Source: Aplectana chamaeleonis (Eukaryota; Nematoda; Chromadorea; Rhabditida; Cosmocercidae). From it: a stretch of DNA of 64,000 nt. The notes under the pieces were generated by a model that saw only the letters and a program-made list of their open reading frames with translations, had not been told where the DNA came from and did not search any database. The stretch is from contig JAPDOI010001336.1 of NCBI GenBank assembly GCA_029168955.1, forward strand, positions 1 to 64,000, written 5' to 3'. A program made the translations under genes and the position numbers. Of this stretch, positions 13,791 through 24,400 are shown one piece after another. How positions within the stretch are numbered: the stretch's first letter is position 1; the number at the start of each line of letters is the position of its first letter.

Positions 13791-13979
13791 ATGCTATCTT
13801 TTTGAAATACTTGATACTCTTACCTTGGTACTCTTACCTTTTTGTAAAGCAATTAAAACGCCATTTTTTGAAATCCCCGCAGTCATTTAGCGATATTCAA
13901 GCACGGGTTATTTATGTACTGTTATAGAACTACGGCAACGACAACATGGTTTTAGAAATCGCCACGGGTCCAATCCCAT

Positions 13980-14418
13980 TTCTGCTTTTCCGCCTATATT
14001 GAAGACGGTCCCATGTTGATTCCAATGATGTTTTTGGAATCGTACAAGACCTTCTTGGAACGGAGTTATGGTCCCTCAAGAATTGAGCTAGGGAAGCATT
14101 GTGGACGAATTGTCTTTTGCAGCCGATGTATGCGAGCTAACCTGAGTAAAGAGAGAAGTTGAGAATGAAGGGGAGAACGGTGCTATTGATAGGAAACCAT
14201 CGCTCATCTCACGATCTCGAGTTTTCATTTGTTCACGTCGGAGGGCTGGCATTGCGCTTTTGGGTTTTGCTTTGCTCTCAAAGTTGCACATTCGGGCTCT
14301 TTTGGGGCTCTTCCTAGCTTGTTTTTATGCATTCTTTCGACGTCAACGTTACAGCGCCCCTCTCCACTACCCATTCGTAGTGGAAACTGTGACACCTTTC
14401 TCATCGTGAATACTGCTT
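13980..14418. mobile_element. TTAA-type MITE, degenerate copy
   Basis: The internal sequence (GAAGACGGTCCCATG, GGAATCGTACAAGACCTTCT, CTGAGTAAAGAG, ATCGCTCATCTCACGATCTCG) matches the intact elements at 28,719-29,192 and 35,881-36,368. The right end is ATCGTGAATACTGCTT followed by TTAA (14,419-14,422). The left end is not clear. Confidence 0.6.
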
Positions 14419-14482
14419 TTAAAGCTGTCCCTAGTGAGGCACACGATTAGATGAGGAGCCTTCTATACCAACATCTTCACAT

Positions 14483-14775
14483 GGTGCTGAATTGATCGCA
14501 AAACGCTTGGCACCGGGCGAGATTGAACCAGCATATTCCCTTCCCGGGATTAAGGGACGCATTATCACACTGGACCACCGAAGCCCCTTCTCCGCTCTCA
14601 CTCAACTGCTCGGTAAATCTTCACCAAAGCGAAGAAAGATTGACCGAGCAGTTGAGTGAGAGCGGCACTGGGCCTTTGGTGGCGCAGTGCGATAAGGCGC
14701 CCCTTTCCCCCCGGAAAGGGAGTATGCTGGTTCAATCTCACACGGAGCCAAGCATTTTGCGATCAATTCAGCACC
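14483..14775. repeat. Foldback element with two opposed tRNA-like arms
   Basis: A 293-bp palindrome starts GGTGCTGAATTGATCGCAAA and ends with the complement. Each arm contains a tRNA-like promoter pair. On the plus strand TGGCGCAGTGCGATAAGGCGC resembles an A box (about 14,679) and GGTTCAATCTC a B box (about 14,728). The minus arm has TGGTCCAGTGTGATAATGCG and the same B box. The stretch between boxes does not fold into a normal anticodon arm, so these are tRNA-derived rather than functional tRNA genes. Confidence 0.6.
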
Positions 14776-14984
14776 TTGTGTAAACATACCATGATGTGCG
14801 ATGCGACGCTAAACTGCAATTACGGCAAAAAAAATATCCAAAAATCGTGTACCATCATCTTCGTTAATAATTTCGTCTAAACACGTCTAGACACGTCCTT
14901 CATGAAGGAAACAAACTTTTGGCCCTCAGTCTACAAAAGGCAGTGTTTTTGCTCGGGGGGGGGTCAACATCCACGAATGCCTAA

Positions 14985-15245
14985 GGGTTTACAGTGTTTA
15001 CGATGATTTTTGTGCCCGGGTTTTCAACTTAAAGTAATGCGTTAGCCACCGAGTGTCACCATTATCACGAAGAAACGGAGAAAACGCACTAAATCGCCTT
15101 TTTCAGTGAGATTGTTTCCTGACCTGGACTAGTCCGGTTACATGAACATGTTTGGTGGCTGTCACAGGTGAAAATTGGGTTAATAGAAAAAAACAATAAC
15201 GTTATTCCAAGCAAAACACAGTTAGTTGGGGTAAGGAAAGGAGGG
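14985..15245. mobile_element. TTAA-type MITE, left half (split by RTE)
   Basis: It starts near CAGTGTTTACGATGATTTT and is collinear with the intact relative at 35,175-35,400 (AGAAACGGAGAAAACGCACT, GGTTACATGAACATGTTTGG, CCAAGCAAAACA). It stops at AAGGAAAGGAGGG (15,233-15,245), and collinearity resumes at the identical 13 bases at 20,736-20,748. Confidence 0.75.
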
Positions 15246-15458
15246 GGGGGGTGTATATAAGTCTGTTGGTACCTGCTCATTGGTGCCCCTGCGTCTACTG
15301 AACCCAGCAGACGTTTGAGTGTACACAGGGAACGTTCGAGCGATATAGCGTGCACAACTATATCGCGAAAGTATCCCGCACATTGCATAAAGGTGTCGCC
15401 GTCCGGCACACCAAGGCCTCTGGTCCATAACACCTTAGGATCCGTACCTAGGGAGTTC

Positions 15459-17580
15459 ATGGAGTCTTTGGACACAAGCCACAGTGTCGCCACCCTGAAC
15501 TGTCGATCGCTGTTGAGTGATATCCAAAAACTGCGCTATCCAGACTTCTGAGCTATTTCCATGCACCGTTTGCTGCTTTGCCGGAAACCCGCCTCAAGGA
15601 TAGACCCGTCATCAGCGTTGGAGAGTACACCATCTACTGCGGTGACGCTCACGGTAGGAGAGTGGGAGTCTGTGCAATAGCTGTGAAGAAGGATTTCAAT
15701 GGTATGGTCAAGGAGTTTGGCTCAACGTCGTGCCGGAATGCATTCGTACGACTGCGGGATCGCAGAGGATTCAATCTGTGGATAGTGAGTGCTCATGCGC
15801 CCACTGAAACCGCCGAAGACAATTCGAAGGATGCGTTCTATGAGGAACTCAATACGTTGCTGGCCAGGATACCTTGTCAACATCCTGTTGTCGTGGGGAT
15901 TGACGCAAATGCAAAGATGGGACTTTATCAGGAATCCGAAGTACTCGGTAAATGGTTCTATCCAGTGGAGCAAACATCGGACAATGGCTACCGCCTTGTC
16001 GACTTTTGTGAACGCAGTGGTCTGATTATTGCATCGACATTCAAGAGGAATCATCGCCGCCATCAGCTTACGTGGCAGGGACCAACCCAGCTATCTCTGG
16101 AAGAGCAGCGGAAGCGGAAGATGACAACTTTGAATTTACAGCTTGACTATGTCCTGACGAGGAATATTCCAGCATCGGACATTTGAAGATCTAGAGCTGT
16201 GTGGGATGTCGCATTCGATTCGGATCACCGTCCTGTTCTGTTGAACTTCACTGCGAGGATTCATAAGAGGAAACGAGGGGCTAAGCCTCTCCAGAGGATT
16301 GATATGACAAGTCTCAGGGATGAAGAATGCAGAAAGGAAATTCCGACAACGCGTTTCTGTTCATATTGGAGTACGGACTAAGTAGAAACTTTGCGACGCG
16401 GACTCTTTCGTCAAATGCATCCAGGACGCTTCGAAAGAGGCACTCCCGGTTGTACAGCCCAGGAAGAAGCTCGCCTACGTCTCAGAGGAAACAACATCTA
16501 CTTACAACAGAGTATGTGCTCTCCGAACTGCAGGAAACTTCGTGGAGCAGAAGCGTCTCAGGAGGAAGTTGCGTCGGCAGCTTCAAAGTGACCGCGAACG
16601 AGAGTGGACGTGTAGAGCTAAGGAGTTCGAGAAGGCTTGGGAGGAGAAGAATCCGAAGAAAGCCTACACGTTGCTGCGACAGTATAGCGGGAAGATGAAG
16701 AGATGTTCTCCTGTCTTGAACACTACCAATGGAGTTGCATTTGATGATGCGACGCTGCCAATATGGAAGGATTACTTCAGTTCACTACTGAATCGTCCAG
16801 CGCCATCAGTACCTGAGCCCCCGCATGTTCAGAGAGCACATTACGATGTCAGTGAGGAACCGCCGACTGAGTCTGAAGTTTTGGATTGTGTCCAGAAAAT
16901 GAAGAATGGAAAGGCAGGTGGAGATGACAACATCACTGCTGAAATGCTGAGAGCTCTTCCTCCGTCTGGGATTCGTTAAATGACCAACACCATCCGTGCC
17001 ATATGGATGAGCTAAAGGATACCTGGTTCGTGGAGACATGCGATCATCGTACCTCTTCACAAGAAGCTATCCGTCACGGATCCTAAAAACTACAGAAGAA
17101 TCTCTCTACTTCGTGTCATGTACAAGGTTTTAGAACGTATCATTCTCGAGCGACTTATCAAATATCGTGAAAGAACGACCAGAGATGAGCAAGCCGGTTT
17201 TCGACCTGGAAGATCGACCATCGACCAAGTGTTCGTCGTGAGAAGTGTAATTGAATCGTGGCAGCGGTATTCGAAGCCATTACAGCTTGCTTTTTTGGAC
17301 TTTGAAGCCGCGTTTGACTCTCCTCATCGTGATCGATTGCTCAATGCTCTGCGAGCAGATGGAGTCCCGGAAAAGTATGTACGGTTAATCGAGGACATGA
17401 ACGAAGGAAAAACAGCAGCAGTTCGTACACATGCCGGTTTTACGTCAGCTTTCGAGGTGAAAACAGGAGTAAGGCAAGGAGCGGTTGCAGGACCTTTTCT
17501 TTTTAACTCCGCCGTTGATGACAACATGCGTAGAGTTGCTGAACAGTTTCTTGCGGATGTGATCCTAACACCATCAGGAC
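15459..17580 (+). pseudogene. RTE endonuclease-reverse transcriptase, 5' part
   Basis: This part encodes an EEP-type endonuclease followed by the start of a reverse transcriptase; in the family this enzyme nicks target DNA and copies the element RNA into it. Endonuclease landmarks in order are VATLNCRSLLSD (from 15,487), ETRLKD (15,581), SAHAPTE, GIDANA (about 15,900), HQLTWQGP, QLDYVLTR and SDHRPVLLNF (about 16,220). Reverse transcriptase landmarks are EQAGFRPGRSTIDQ (17,190), FLDFEAAFD (motif A, 17,295) and VRQGAVAGPFLFN (motif B, 17,470). The damage is a frameshift between 15,540 and 15,580, an in-frame TGA at 16,184-16,186, frame changes around 16,330-16,410 and TAA stops at 16,977 and about 17,013. 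It is then cut at 17,580 by a hAT insertion just before motif C. The RTE clade is assigned by layout and motif wording. Confidence 0.9.
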
Positions 17581-17833
17581 CAGGGATGTGCGGAATTTTG
17601 TGTTTTCTGTTTTCTGCCCATTTTTGGTCATTTTTTTTCTGTTTTCTGTAAAAATAGGCAGAAATTAGACAGAAAACAGAAAAAAAACGTGTACCGCGAT
17701 TTGCAGCAGGACTGTTTTTTTTAGATTTTTCAAAGCTAAGCCGAAAGGGTGAGGATGTACTTCACCCAGGCTCTCTGTAGTTGTACCACGCTAGACACTT
17801 TTATCTCTCTGTAGTGGTTATGCATCAGGGAAT

Positions 17834-17893
17834 GTGTGGTGTTGTGGGAGGAAACGATGCTGTTCGCTGTACACGGTCGGGTTCGATCCTCGC
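17834..17893 (+). repeat. tRNA-like (SINE-type) promoter segment
   Basis: GTGTGGTGTTGTGGGAGG resembles an A box, and GGTTCGATCC (17,880-17,889) is a perfect B box 40 bases further on. The flanks do not form an acceptor stem, so a tRNA-derived repeat inside the hAT element is more likely than a tRNA gene. Confidence 0.4.
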
Positions 17894-18029
17894 CGAGGTG
17901 AACCGAACCAACCAACCCTCCAGAATCCTTCAATTTGGAACAGATTTATGTAGGGAGATGAAGGCACTCAATGGGAAGTCGGCTGGCCCCCGCAACCCAC
18001 TAAATAAGCACGAAACCCATTCCTCTAAA

Positions 18030-18600
18030 AAAAATGTGCCGCGTCAGTGCCGGCAAAGTACCGCGATCCTCGACTGTGCCTCGATAGTTCCGCGATAGTG
18101 CCGCAGCGGCTCCGTGATCAGACGATTCTGCTACCTTGCCTTGAGCCTCGACATCGCGGCGATAGTACCGCAGCAGCTCCGCGTTAGAACGTTAGGCTCC
18201 GCGAGGATGCAGTAGCGAACCCGCGTGGAGTTCGATGCACTGTCCTGTATGGTAAAAAGAAATTGTCGCCGGTTAAATATACCCAAGTTTGAGGTACATA
18301 CCGTGTTCCCTTGTGCGCAAAAGCGGCGGTAACCTCTGTCCTTATCAGACAAAGGACGTAACGACCGCAGGTGCGAATTTTTGTTCTTACACTTAGACCC
18401 CCTCGAGTTGTCTTATAATTCTTAAATCACTTAATAGCAGACACTCTCCCGAAGCCGCTGCGGCGTTATCGCGGAGCCAAAGCGGTGCTGTCGGGTCCCG
18501 CTATAGCTCCGCGGTAGTGCCACCGCGGCTCCGCGATAGTGCCGCTTCGGTGCCTGCACGCGCCAAAGCGGCACTATCGCGGAGCCGCAGCGGCAATTTC
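18030..18600. repeat. GC-rich palindrome cluster in hAT element
   Basis: The phrase CCGCGATAGTGCCGCAGCGG and variants occur several times on the left. Their complements (GGCACTATCGCGGAGCCGCAG) occur on the right around 18,440-18,595, so the block can fold back on itself. No coding frame is supported. Confidence 0.65.
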
Positions 18601-19382
18601 TCTCAAAGTCAAGCCTCTACGAATACCCGCTTCCCAACGTACCCTCTTTGATGGAGCGGGGTAATGTTGGCCCCCAACTGTGCCATGCACGCAAAACTCT
18701 AAATACGTGTTTTATTTCACTGCAACGCAGATGGCATAGAATTCAGTTAAGATGAAGCGCCAAGAAATCGATGGTGAGCCTATGAGGCAGATGATAATTC
18801 TGCCACAGAGGTACGAGAGGCTCTCAACGGTGAAGCGAACGACGCGTCAGGTCATTTATACTCTAACGGCACAGGGGGTACGGGCGTGACTTTCGGCTCT
18901 GAGGAGTAGTACAGTGTTCAAACCAGCAGTTATCCCGCAATAAGTGTCAAAATATGTACACTCAGGAACGGAAAGCTCGCTCCGACTTCAATACGTACTC
19001 CTTGTACAAACATATGTATTGAGCTTCTAATAAATAATCGAGCTTTTGTTGCCTGGGAAAAGGAAGGTTTGATGAACATTTGTCACCTCATCGCACTCAT
19101 AATCTGCAATTCTTGAGCGTCTATAATTTTTGCTCTGGCCAACTGCAAGGTTTTGAAAATTCAATGAAAGGAGCATAGATCACTCAAAAAATGAAAAAAG
19201 CTCAATGTTTTAAAAAATTTCGGTTAGTGTACGCTGAACACGCTTTATTGATTTTTGAAAATTTTCTGTTTTCTGTTTTCTGTTCTCTGCCCATTTTTGA
19301 AGATTTTTTTCTGTTTTCTGTTTTCTGTCAAACTAGATTTTCTGTTTTCTGTTTCCAAAAATAATTTTTCCGCACATCACTG

Positions 19383-20289
19383 ATCAGGACGCTCCTTTGT
19401 CGACCTGGAGTACGCCGACGACATTGTATTATTCGCTGAAAACAACGCAAAACTGCAAAGGATTGTGAACCTCGTTTCGAAGTATGCCGCAGCCTATGGA
19501 CTTCGTCTTCGTCCCGACAAATGCAAGCAGATGGTCTCTCACAGGCCTTCAACGGGAGTTTGTGTGGACGGACAACGTATCGAACTGGTGGACGATTTCT
19601 GTTATTTGGGATGTTTGCTGAAGAACGATGGTAGTTATGCAGCGGATATTCGACAACGATGTGCGAAAGCTACGTCTGCATTTAATTCTCTAACCAAGTG
19701 TTTGTGGTCTACCACCATCGCGAAGGAAGTCAAGTTGCGCGTCTGCCTATCCGCTATTCGCCCTATCATGATGTACGGATCGGAGACGTGGGCAGCACCG
19801 AAGACGCAGATGGAAAGGTTTGATTGCACGGAGAGGAAGCTTTTTAGGCGTTTGCCTGGATATTTCTGGCCGCGTGTATGCCATATCGAAGACCTTTACA
19901 AGGAAATCGACGCAGTACATCAACGCTTGACACGAGGGAGGTGCCAGCATCTCCTAACGCCATCTCAAGCAGCAATGGAAAGTCGACCTCGACTGCTCGG
20001 GCATATACTAAGAAGAACGCCGGATCGTCTCGTACAACACGCTTCAAGAATGCTTCCAAATCCTGTCTGGAAACGGCCACCTGGGCGTAGGCGAAAGTTC
20101 TGGACGGATGTGGTTGAAGAGGATTTGAAGTCACTCGGCATCGAAAGACAGTACAGGCGCGATGTTTCGTTTCGCAGGAAATGGAATAGTGACAGCTGGA
20201 TGGAAAGTGTTCAAATCGTGGCTGAAGACCGTGAAAAATGGACACGGCTGAGTACTAGGACAGCACACCTCGGTGAAGGTGCGGAATGA
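19383..20289 (+). pseudogene. RTE reverse transcriptase, 3' part
   Basis: This continues the same reading frame after the hAT insertion. Motif C is LEYADDIVLFAE, with the catalytic YADD at 19,411-19,422. It is followed by the thumb/connection region (AAAYGLRLRPDKCKQM, DDFCYLGCLLKNDGSY, IRPIMMYGSETW, ERKLFRRLPGYFWPRVC, GHILRRTPDRLV, RRRKFWTDVVEEDL) and the usual RTE C-terminal end RTAHLGEGAE before the TGA at 20,287. No further frame breaks are seen in this part, so most decay lies upstream. With the upstream part it makes up one dead element-encoded polyprotein. Confidence 0.9.
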
Positions 20290-20735
20290 CCGCGTCAGGC
20301 GAAAGCCAACCGATTAAAGGCACGGTCCGGGCAGAAATTCGAATTCGAGATTTCCCGCTAAATCGGTTCTCTTGCTACAGGTATTCCCAAAGAACATGCG
20401 AAAACTGCGTAAAAACCAGTCTTCTTCAAACTAGTCCAGCCACTTCCGTTAGCCTATGATCCAGAAAAGTCAGAAAAGTGTGGCCATCGTCCATATTTTA
20501 GCGGTTGTCTACGCATTCTTCAAAAGTGCTGTGTAATTATCGGTCATTCCAGCCATGATGATCATGCTGTGAATACCGTAATCCCTGACTTTGAGGCTGT
20601 ATTCTCCAGAACTAAGGACTCAGAGTTCTTGAAACGCTCAGACGATGCTCAGCTATGCCAGCCCAATCTATTTAACCCAAATTTCGGTAGTGCCAAAATT
20701 TGAACGGACCTTGCCTTTAAGTCAAAAAGTAAGTC
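20290..20735 (+). other. RTE 3' region
   Basis: This is non-coding sequence between the reverse transcriptase stop and the right target-site duplication. It contains TTGCCTTTAAGTCAAAAAGTA just before the duplication. No long poly(A) tail is present, as is usual for RTE elements. Confidence 0.5.
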
Positions 20736-20960
20736 AAGGAAAGGAGGGAACAACAGAGAGTAGACAATTTCAAAGGACAGGCGATTTCATTGTCACAACA
20801 ACAAGTTGCAGTAAGAGTAAGGAGGCGGAATGAGAGTACAGTTTTCGTATACTTCTCGCGCGTTTTTCTCAACTTTTCATCATTTCAGCTCTTCACGAGG
20901 GTCAAGCAATCGATCTAGATTATAATCTCAAAATTGAAGATTATCGTGAAGCAGTCCAAA
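20736..20960. mobile_element. TTAA-type MITE, right half (split by RTE)
   Basis: It resumes the MITE interrupted at 15,245. ACAGAGAGTAGACAATTTCAA, AAGGAGGCGGAATGAGAG, GCGCGTTTTTCTCAA and AATCTCAAAATTGAAGATTA all align in order with 35,440-35,645. It abuts a second MITE whose left end (GAGCACAGTCC) begins near 20,975. Confidence 0.75.
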
Positions 20961-21035
20961 CGGCTTCAAGCAGAGCACAGTCCAAACTCAGGATCGTTCC
21001 CCGGTTTTTCTGCTTATCTTGGAGAGAGCTTCAAG

Positions 21036-23124
21036 CAGGGCTGGGCACGCGTCCCGGGTAACCTTAGGGGGGTGCATATTAGACGTTGCAGAGAGGGCAA
21101 AGGGGGGTGCCTAAACCGAACACCAAAAAAAGAGCGAAGTGCATGTTCTGTCGAATTTCAGGAAAAAAAATAGTACGCACTATTCTTCTAAATTGTCATA
21201 TCTTCTTCTCCGCTTTTTGAGTCGAACACGAAAAGAATTCAAATTATTGATAGAGATGCAGGTTGTGTTCGCAATAATTCATAGTTGCTGTCAAAGTTTG
21301 TTTCGATGAAGGATTTAACACTACTCTGTTATCTTGTAGCAAGTAAGGATTGATGTGGTGTCATGTTTCTTTGATGCAGCGTTCATTGATTACGCGGGTG
21401 GCTACCGATTCGAGGCAAAGATACTAAGACAGCGCCCAGGAAAACTATCATTCAAGTTCAAAAAAGATTAGCGAACTGATGTATAGCCTAGGTCGCTCAT
21501 TTTGAGCCGGTCGAAGCAAGGCTTATCGGGCTTATCATGTCAAAATCTTCTTATCGCTGTTATACTTTGCAATGACCGACCGCTCCGCTGCTTACTCTGC
21601 CCGGATTCATCCGAGCAGGCTAATCTTTATTTCGACAGTTTAACAGTACAGATAGCACAGTCAGCATCACAACTAGTCAATAGATTTTTATTCATGAGAA
21701 TGTGACTTATGAAGAGAGCCAACTGTAAAAATTGAAGACTGCAAGTTACTATGAAAGAAGCGAATGACCGTTTTCTCCTCATTAAGAAGTACCCTGAGCA
21801 TAAGAACCCGAGTTTTATCCACCTTGAATGCCGCTATCTCTCATAGACTAGGTTAGCCGTGCGATCTGGTGTGTGTCCGCAGCTACACAACGCGCACTGG
21901 AGTGGACGCGCACGCAATATTAATTAAAAAATGTATTTTATTACAGAACGGGGAGGAGAAAATGATTGAAACTGGAGTAAATTCAAGCAGGCAGAAATAG
22001 GATTCTTTCAATGTATACAGTATAGAAATTTAATGTAAACAAACTATGTTGGAGCGGAGTGAATTTTTTGGACGTGATAAGGTTTATTCAAATGAACCTA
22101 GTTGATTAAAAACACCCATAAACATGAGAACTAAGAGCATTGCGAGAAAGATGAGAATCTGGCAAACATTTTAATAGCAATAGGTTTGATATTCAATGTG
22201 ATTTAAGGACCTTAAAACTCGTCCCGGTTTTGTCCCGGTTTTGTCCCGGTTTTCGGGGTAAAACCGGGACGAGATTTAAGGTCCTTAAATCCTATTAGAA
22301 ACCGGTCCCATTGATGCTAAAATATTTGCCAGATTCTCCTCTTTCTCACAATGTCCTTTGCTCTCAGTTTAATGCTAGTTTTGATCAACTAGGTTCGTTT
22401 GAATGAACCTTAACACGGCTAAATATTTACACCCGCTCTAACTTTGTTTATTTACATTAAATTTCTAAAGTGGGTACATCCAGAATAGACTACCTTTACC
22501 ATCTCTCATTTCCTTCAGTTTCAACCCTTTTCTCCTCTCCGTTCTGTTATAAAATACATTTTTTATTAATATTGTGTGCGCGTCCATTCCCGTGTGCGCT
22601 GTGTAGCTGCGTACAAACACCGTATCGCACGGCAAGCCGATTTTTTAAGGGATTGCGGCATTCTAGGAGGGTAAAATTTGGGTTTTTTACTCCCTACGAA
22701 TCACATGAATCCTAACATTGTTCCACAACACAAAATAGTTCTGATTTCCACATCAGAACAATCAAACACAGATTAACTAATCCTTCATAGGTTTATGAAA
22801 GCATTCGACAGGAAACATTAGTTATCGCAATAGTAGTAGTTATGTTGTTGGTAATTGTTCAATTGTTTTGTATTGAAAAATGCTTTATCTTTTGTAATAA
22901 GTTCAGAAATTACACTACCCTTTTTGTTGCCATTTTCGGAATTTTCTCTATTCAGTGCTTTTTTTATATTCTTGTTTATCAAAATCAGGAAGTCAAGATC
23001 ATGGCTGTTGAACTATTCCGAAAAACAGCCGATTTCGATTTCCCATAAGGGGGTGCCTAAAAATTACCGAGCTAAGGGGGGTGCATATTCAGAAGCGCCA
23101 TGTCGGGACATGTGCCCAGCCCTG
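21036..23124. mobile_element. hAT-like element, 2,089 bp, foldback type
   Basis: The ends are CAGGGCTGGGCACGCGTCCC and, on the other side, the complement of CAGGGCTGGGCACATGTCCC. The flanks are GCTTCAAG (21,028-21,035) and GCTTTAAG (23,125-23,132), an 8-bp target duplication with one mismatch. It interrupts a TTAA-type MITE: GAATCG... on the left and GGTGCCTCCAGAATCGCTCAG on the right join to match 34,000-34,090. There is no transposase. Confidence 0.75.
21865..22625. repeat. Large palindrome inside hAT-like element
   Basis: Left landmarks GCAGCTACACAACGCGCAC, ATTAATTAAAAAATGTATTT and AGAATCTGGCAAACATTTTA have complements on the right in reverse order. The centre, near 22,245, has three GTCCCGGTTTT units facing AAAACCGGGACGAG. 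The arms are about 370 bases each and imperfect. Confidence 0.75.
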
Positions 23125-23550
23125 GCTTTAAGCTGCTAACAATGGTGCCTCCAGAATCGCTCAGAACCTACTACCAACCCAGTTACGGTTCCTCAAAGAT
23201 TGTGAATCATAGCGGCGAGAAATTCGTGGACGAGTTGTCTCGGGCCTGTTTTTCCCCGTCATTCGCAGTCATTGCGCTGGAGCAGACCACAGTATGAAGT
23301 TAGACCGATAACAAATGGAAGAACGTAGATTTTGATCAAAGTCCGTGGCTAGTCTCGTCCCTATTGAGCCCACAAACTTTGAAGGGAGCGGAGCGAATGG
23401 GTGCTAATTTGGGGGGGGGGCGTAGAGAGTGGGTGCTCGATTTTTCTCGCTTATTCTAAAGAATTCCGCGTTTGGCAGGGTTGCTCTACACAGCGGCTGG
23501 ACCATCATATCAAATTTTACCCACGAGATTGAACTGTGTATTTCAGGCAT
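23125..23550. mobile_element. TTAA-type MITE (CACAG subfamily), right part
   Basis: Collinear with 34,065-34,460: CTCCAGAATCGCTCAGAAC, CAGTTACGGTTCCTCAAAGA, GAGTTGTCTCGGGCCTG, AAATGGAAGAACGTAGATTTTG and GGACCATCATATCAAA. The right end is degenerate (GAACTGTGTATTTCA). Confidence 0.6.
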
Positions 23551-23944
23551 CACCATTCTCACACGGTATTCGACGTTCCTCGTTTAGTCCAACGCTACTT
23601 ATACTTTCCTTGTTAGTAATTGTGTGTGACCGGCAGAGCCGGACCCCAGCGGCGGAGGCCGGCGGTAGCCGGTAAGCTGCGGCTGGTTACAGATTACCGA
23701 AAACCTTGTAAGCTTTATTGAAGACAACAAATGTTTGCCGTAGAAGTGAGTTGAATGGAATAGAATGTACAGCGTCATGATTCAAACAAACATATGGATT
23801 AAACTCCTCTAACTCTGACATCGCACTGTGAAGTTTCGCCCAAGCTGACGTCTTTGCAAAGCCATTCGTCTCGTGATTGGCCGAAAGATGAAGAAATTGA
23901 CGGCAAACTGAAATAGTTGGAAATTAGAAGACATCGTTGTGGAT

Positions 23945-24120
23945 CAGGGATGAGCAGAATAAAAATTTTGAATTTCGGAAATCGGAACTCGGCAATCGAA
24001 ACAAAATTAAATTTTCGGAAATCGAAAATCGGCAATAGAAAAAAGTTTCGAAATTTCGGAAATCGCAAAGCGGAATTCCGAAGCCGGAAAGCTGCGGAAA
24101 TCGGAATCGGAAAACGGAAC
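23945..24120. mobile_element. hAT-type end with CGGAAAT subterminal repeats
   Basis: It starts CAGGGATGAGCAG, a variant of the hAT terminal repeat, followed by repeated TTCGGAAATCGGAAYTC-type units to about 24,115. A related right end (AATTCCGCTCATCCCTG) sits at 36,981. The other end of this copy was not found. Confidence 0.5.
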
Positions 24121-24325
24121 AGAGTATACTTGCTGCTGGGATCTAAAAATGTGTCCTGGACCCTCGGGTTAAAAAGCATATCTATTATCTTATCATAATT
24201 CCCCAGATACTTTTCCATCCTGGACCCTAGATCATTACGAAAAGAATTCTTGATTCTATACTCACACATTTGGGGGGTGGGAAGTTCCCGAGGACAATAG
24301 ACCTGATTTGGTCGTTATCATTCGG

Positions 24326-24399
24326 TCGAGGGGAGAGGAGCGAGACGTCCCCCCGAAGGGAATTACATCCGGGGGGACGTCTCGCTCCTCTCCCCTCGA
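24326..24399. repeat. Perfect 29-bp hairpin
   Basis: The arm at 24,326-24,354 (TCGAGGGGAGAGGAGCGAGA...) and its exact complement at 24,371-24,399 enclose a 16-base loop. GGTCGTTATCATTCGG lies directly repeated on both sides. The copy A version at about 3,465-3,560 is heavily broken. Confidence 0.9.
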
Positions 24400-24400
24400 C

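Larger units (their letters stand above)
17581..19382. mobile_element. Non-autonomous hAT element, 1,802 bp
   Basis: It starts CAGGGATGTGCGGAA and ends TTCCGCACATCACTG, the inverted terminal repeats. It is flanked by a perfect 8-bp target duplication ATCAGGAC (17,573-17,580 and 19,383-19,390), the hallmark size for hAT transposons. Just inside both ends lies a TTTTCTG/CAGAAAA short-period repeat. There is no transposase. The interior holds a tRNA-like segment and a GC-rich palindrome cluster. It sits inside the reverse transcriptase frame, and excision in silico rejoins that frame exactly. Confidence 0.9.
15246..20735 (+). mobile_element. RTE-clade non-LTR retrotransposon insertion
   Basis: The insertion lies between two copies of AAGGAAAGGAGGG (15,233-15,245 and 20,736-20,748), a 13-bp target-site duplication. 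Removing it restores the MITE reading seen at 35.4 kb. It contains an apurinic-like endonuclease and reverse transcriptase reading frame on the plus strand, then about 450 bases of 3' region. The net size is about 3.68 kb once the nested hAT element (17,581-19,382 plus 8 bp) is taken out, which fits a full-length RTE element. Frameshifts and stops show it is dead. The near-complete coding region suggests moderate age. Confidence 0.85.

Noticed and set aside
14510..14750. Functional tRNA genes
   Set aside because: A- and B-box-like words are present, but no proper anticodon stem-loop or acceptor stem can be drawn.
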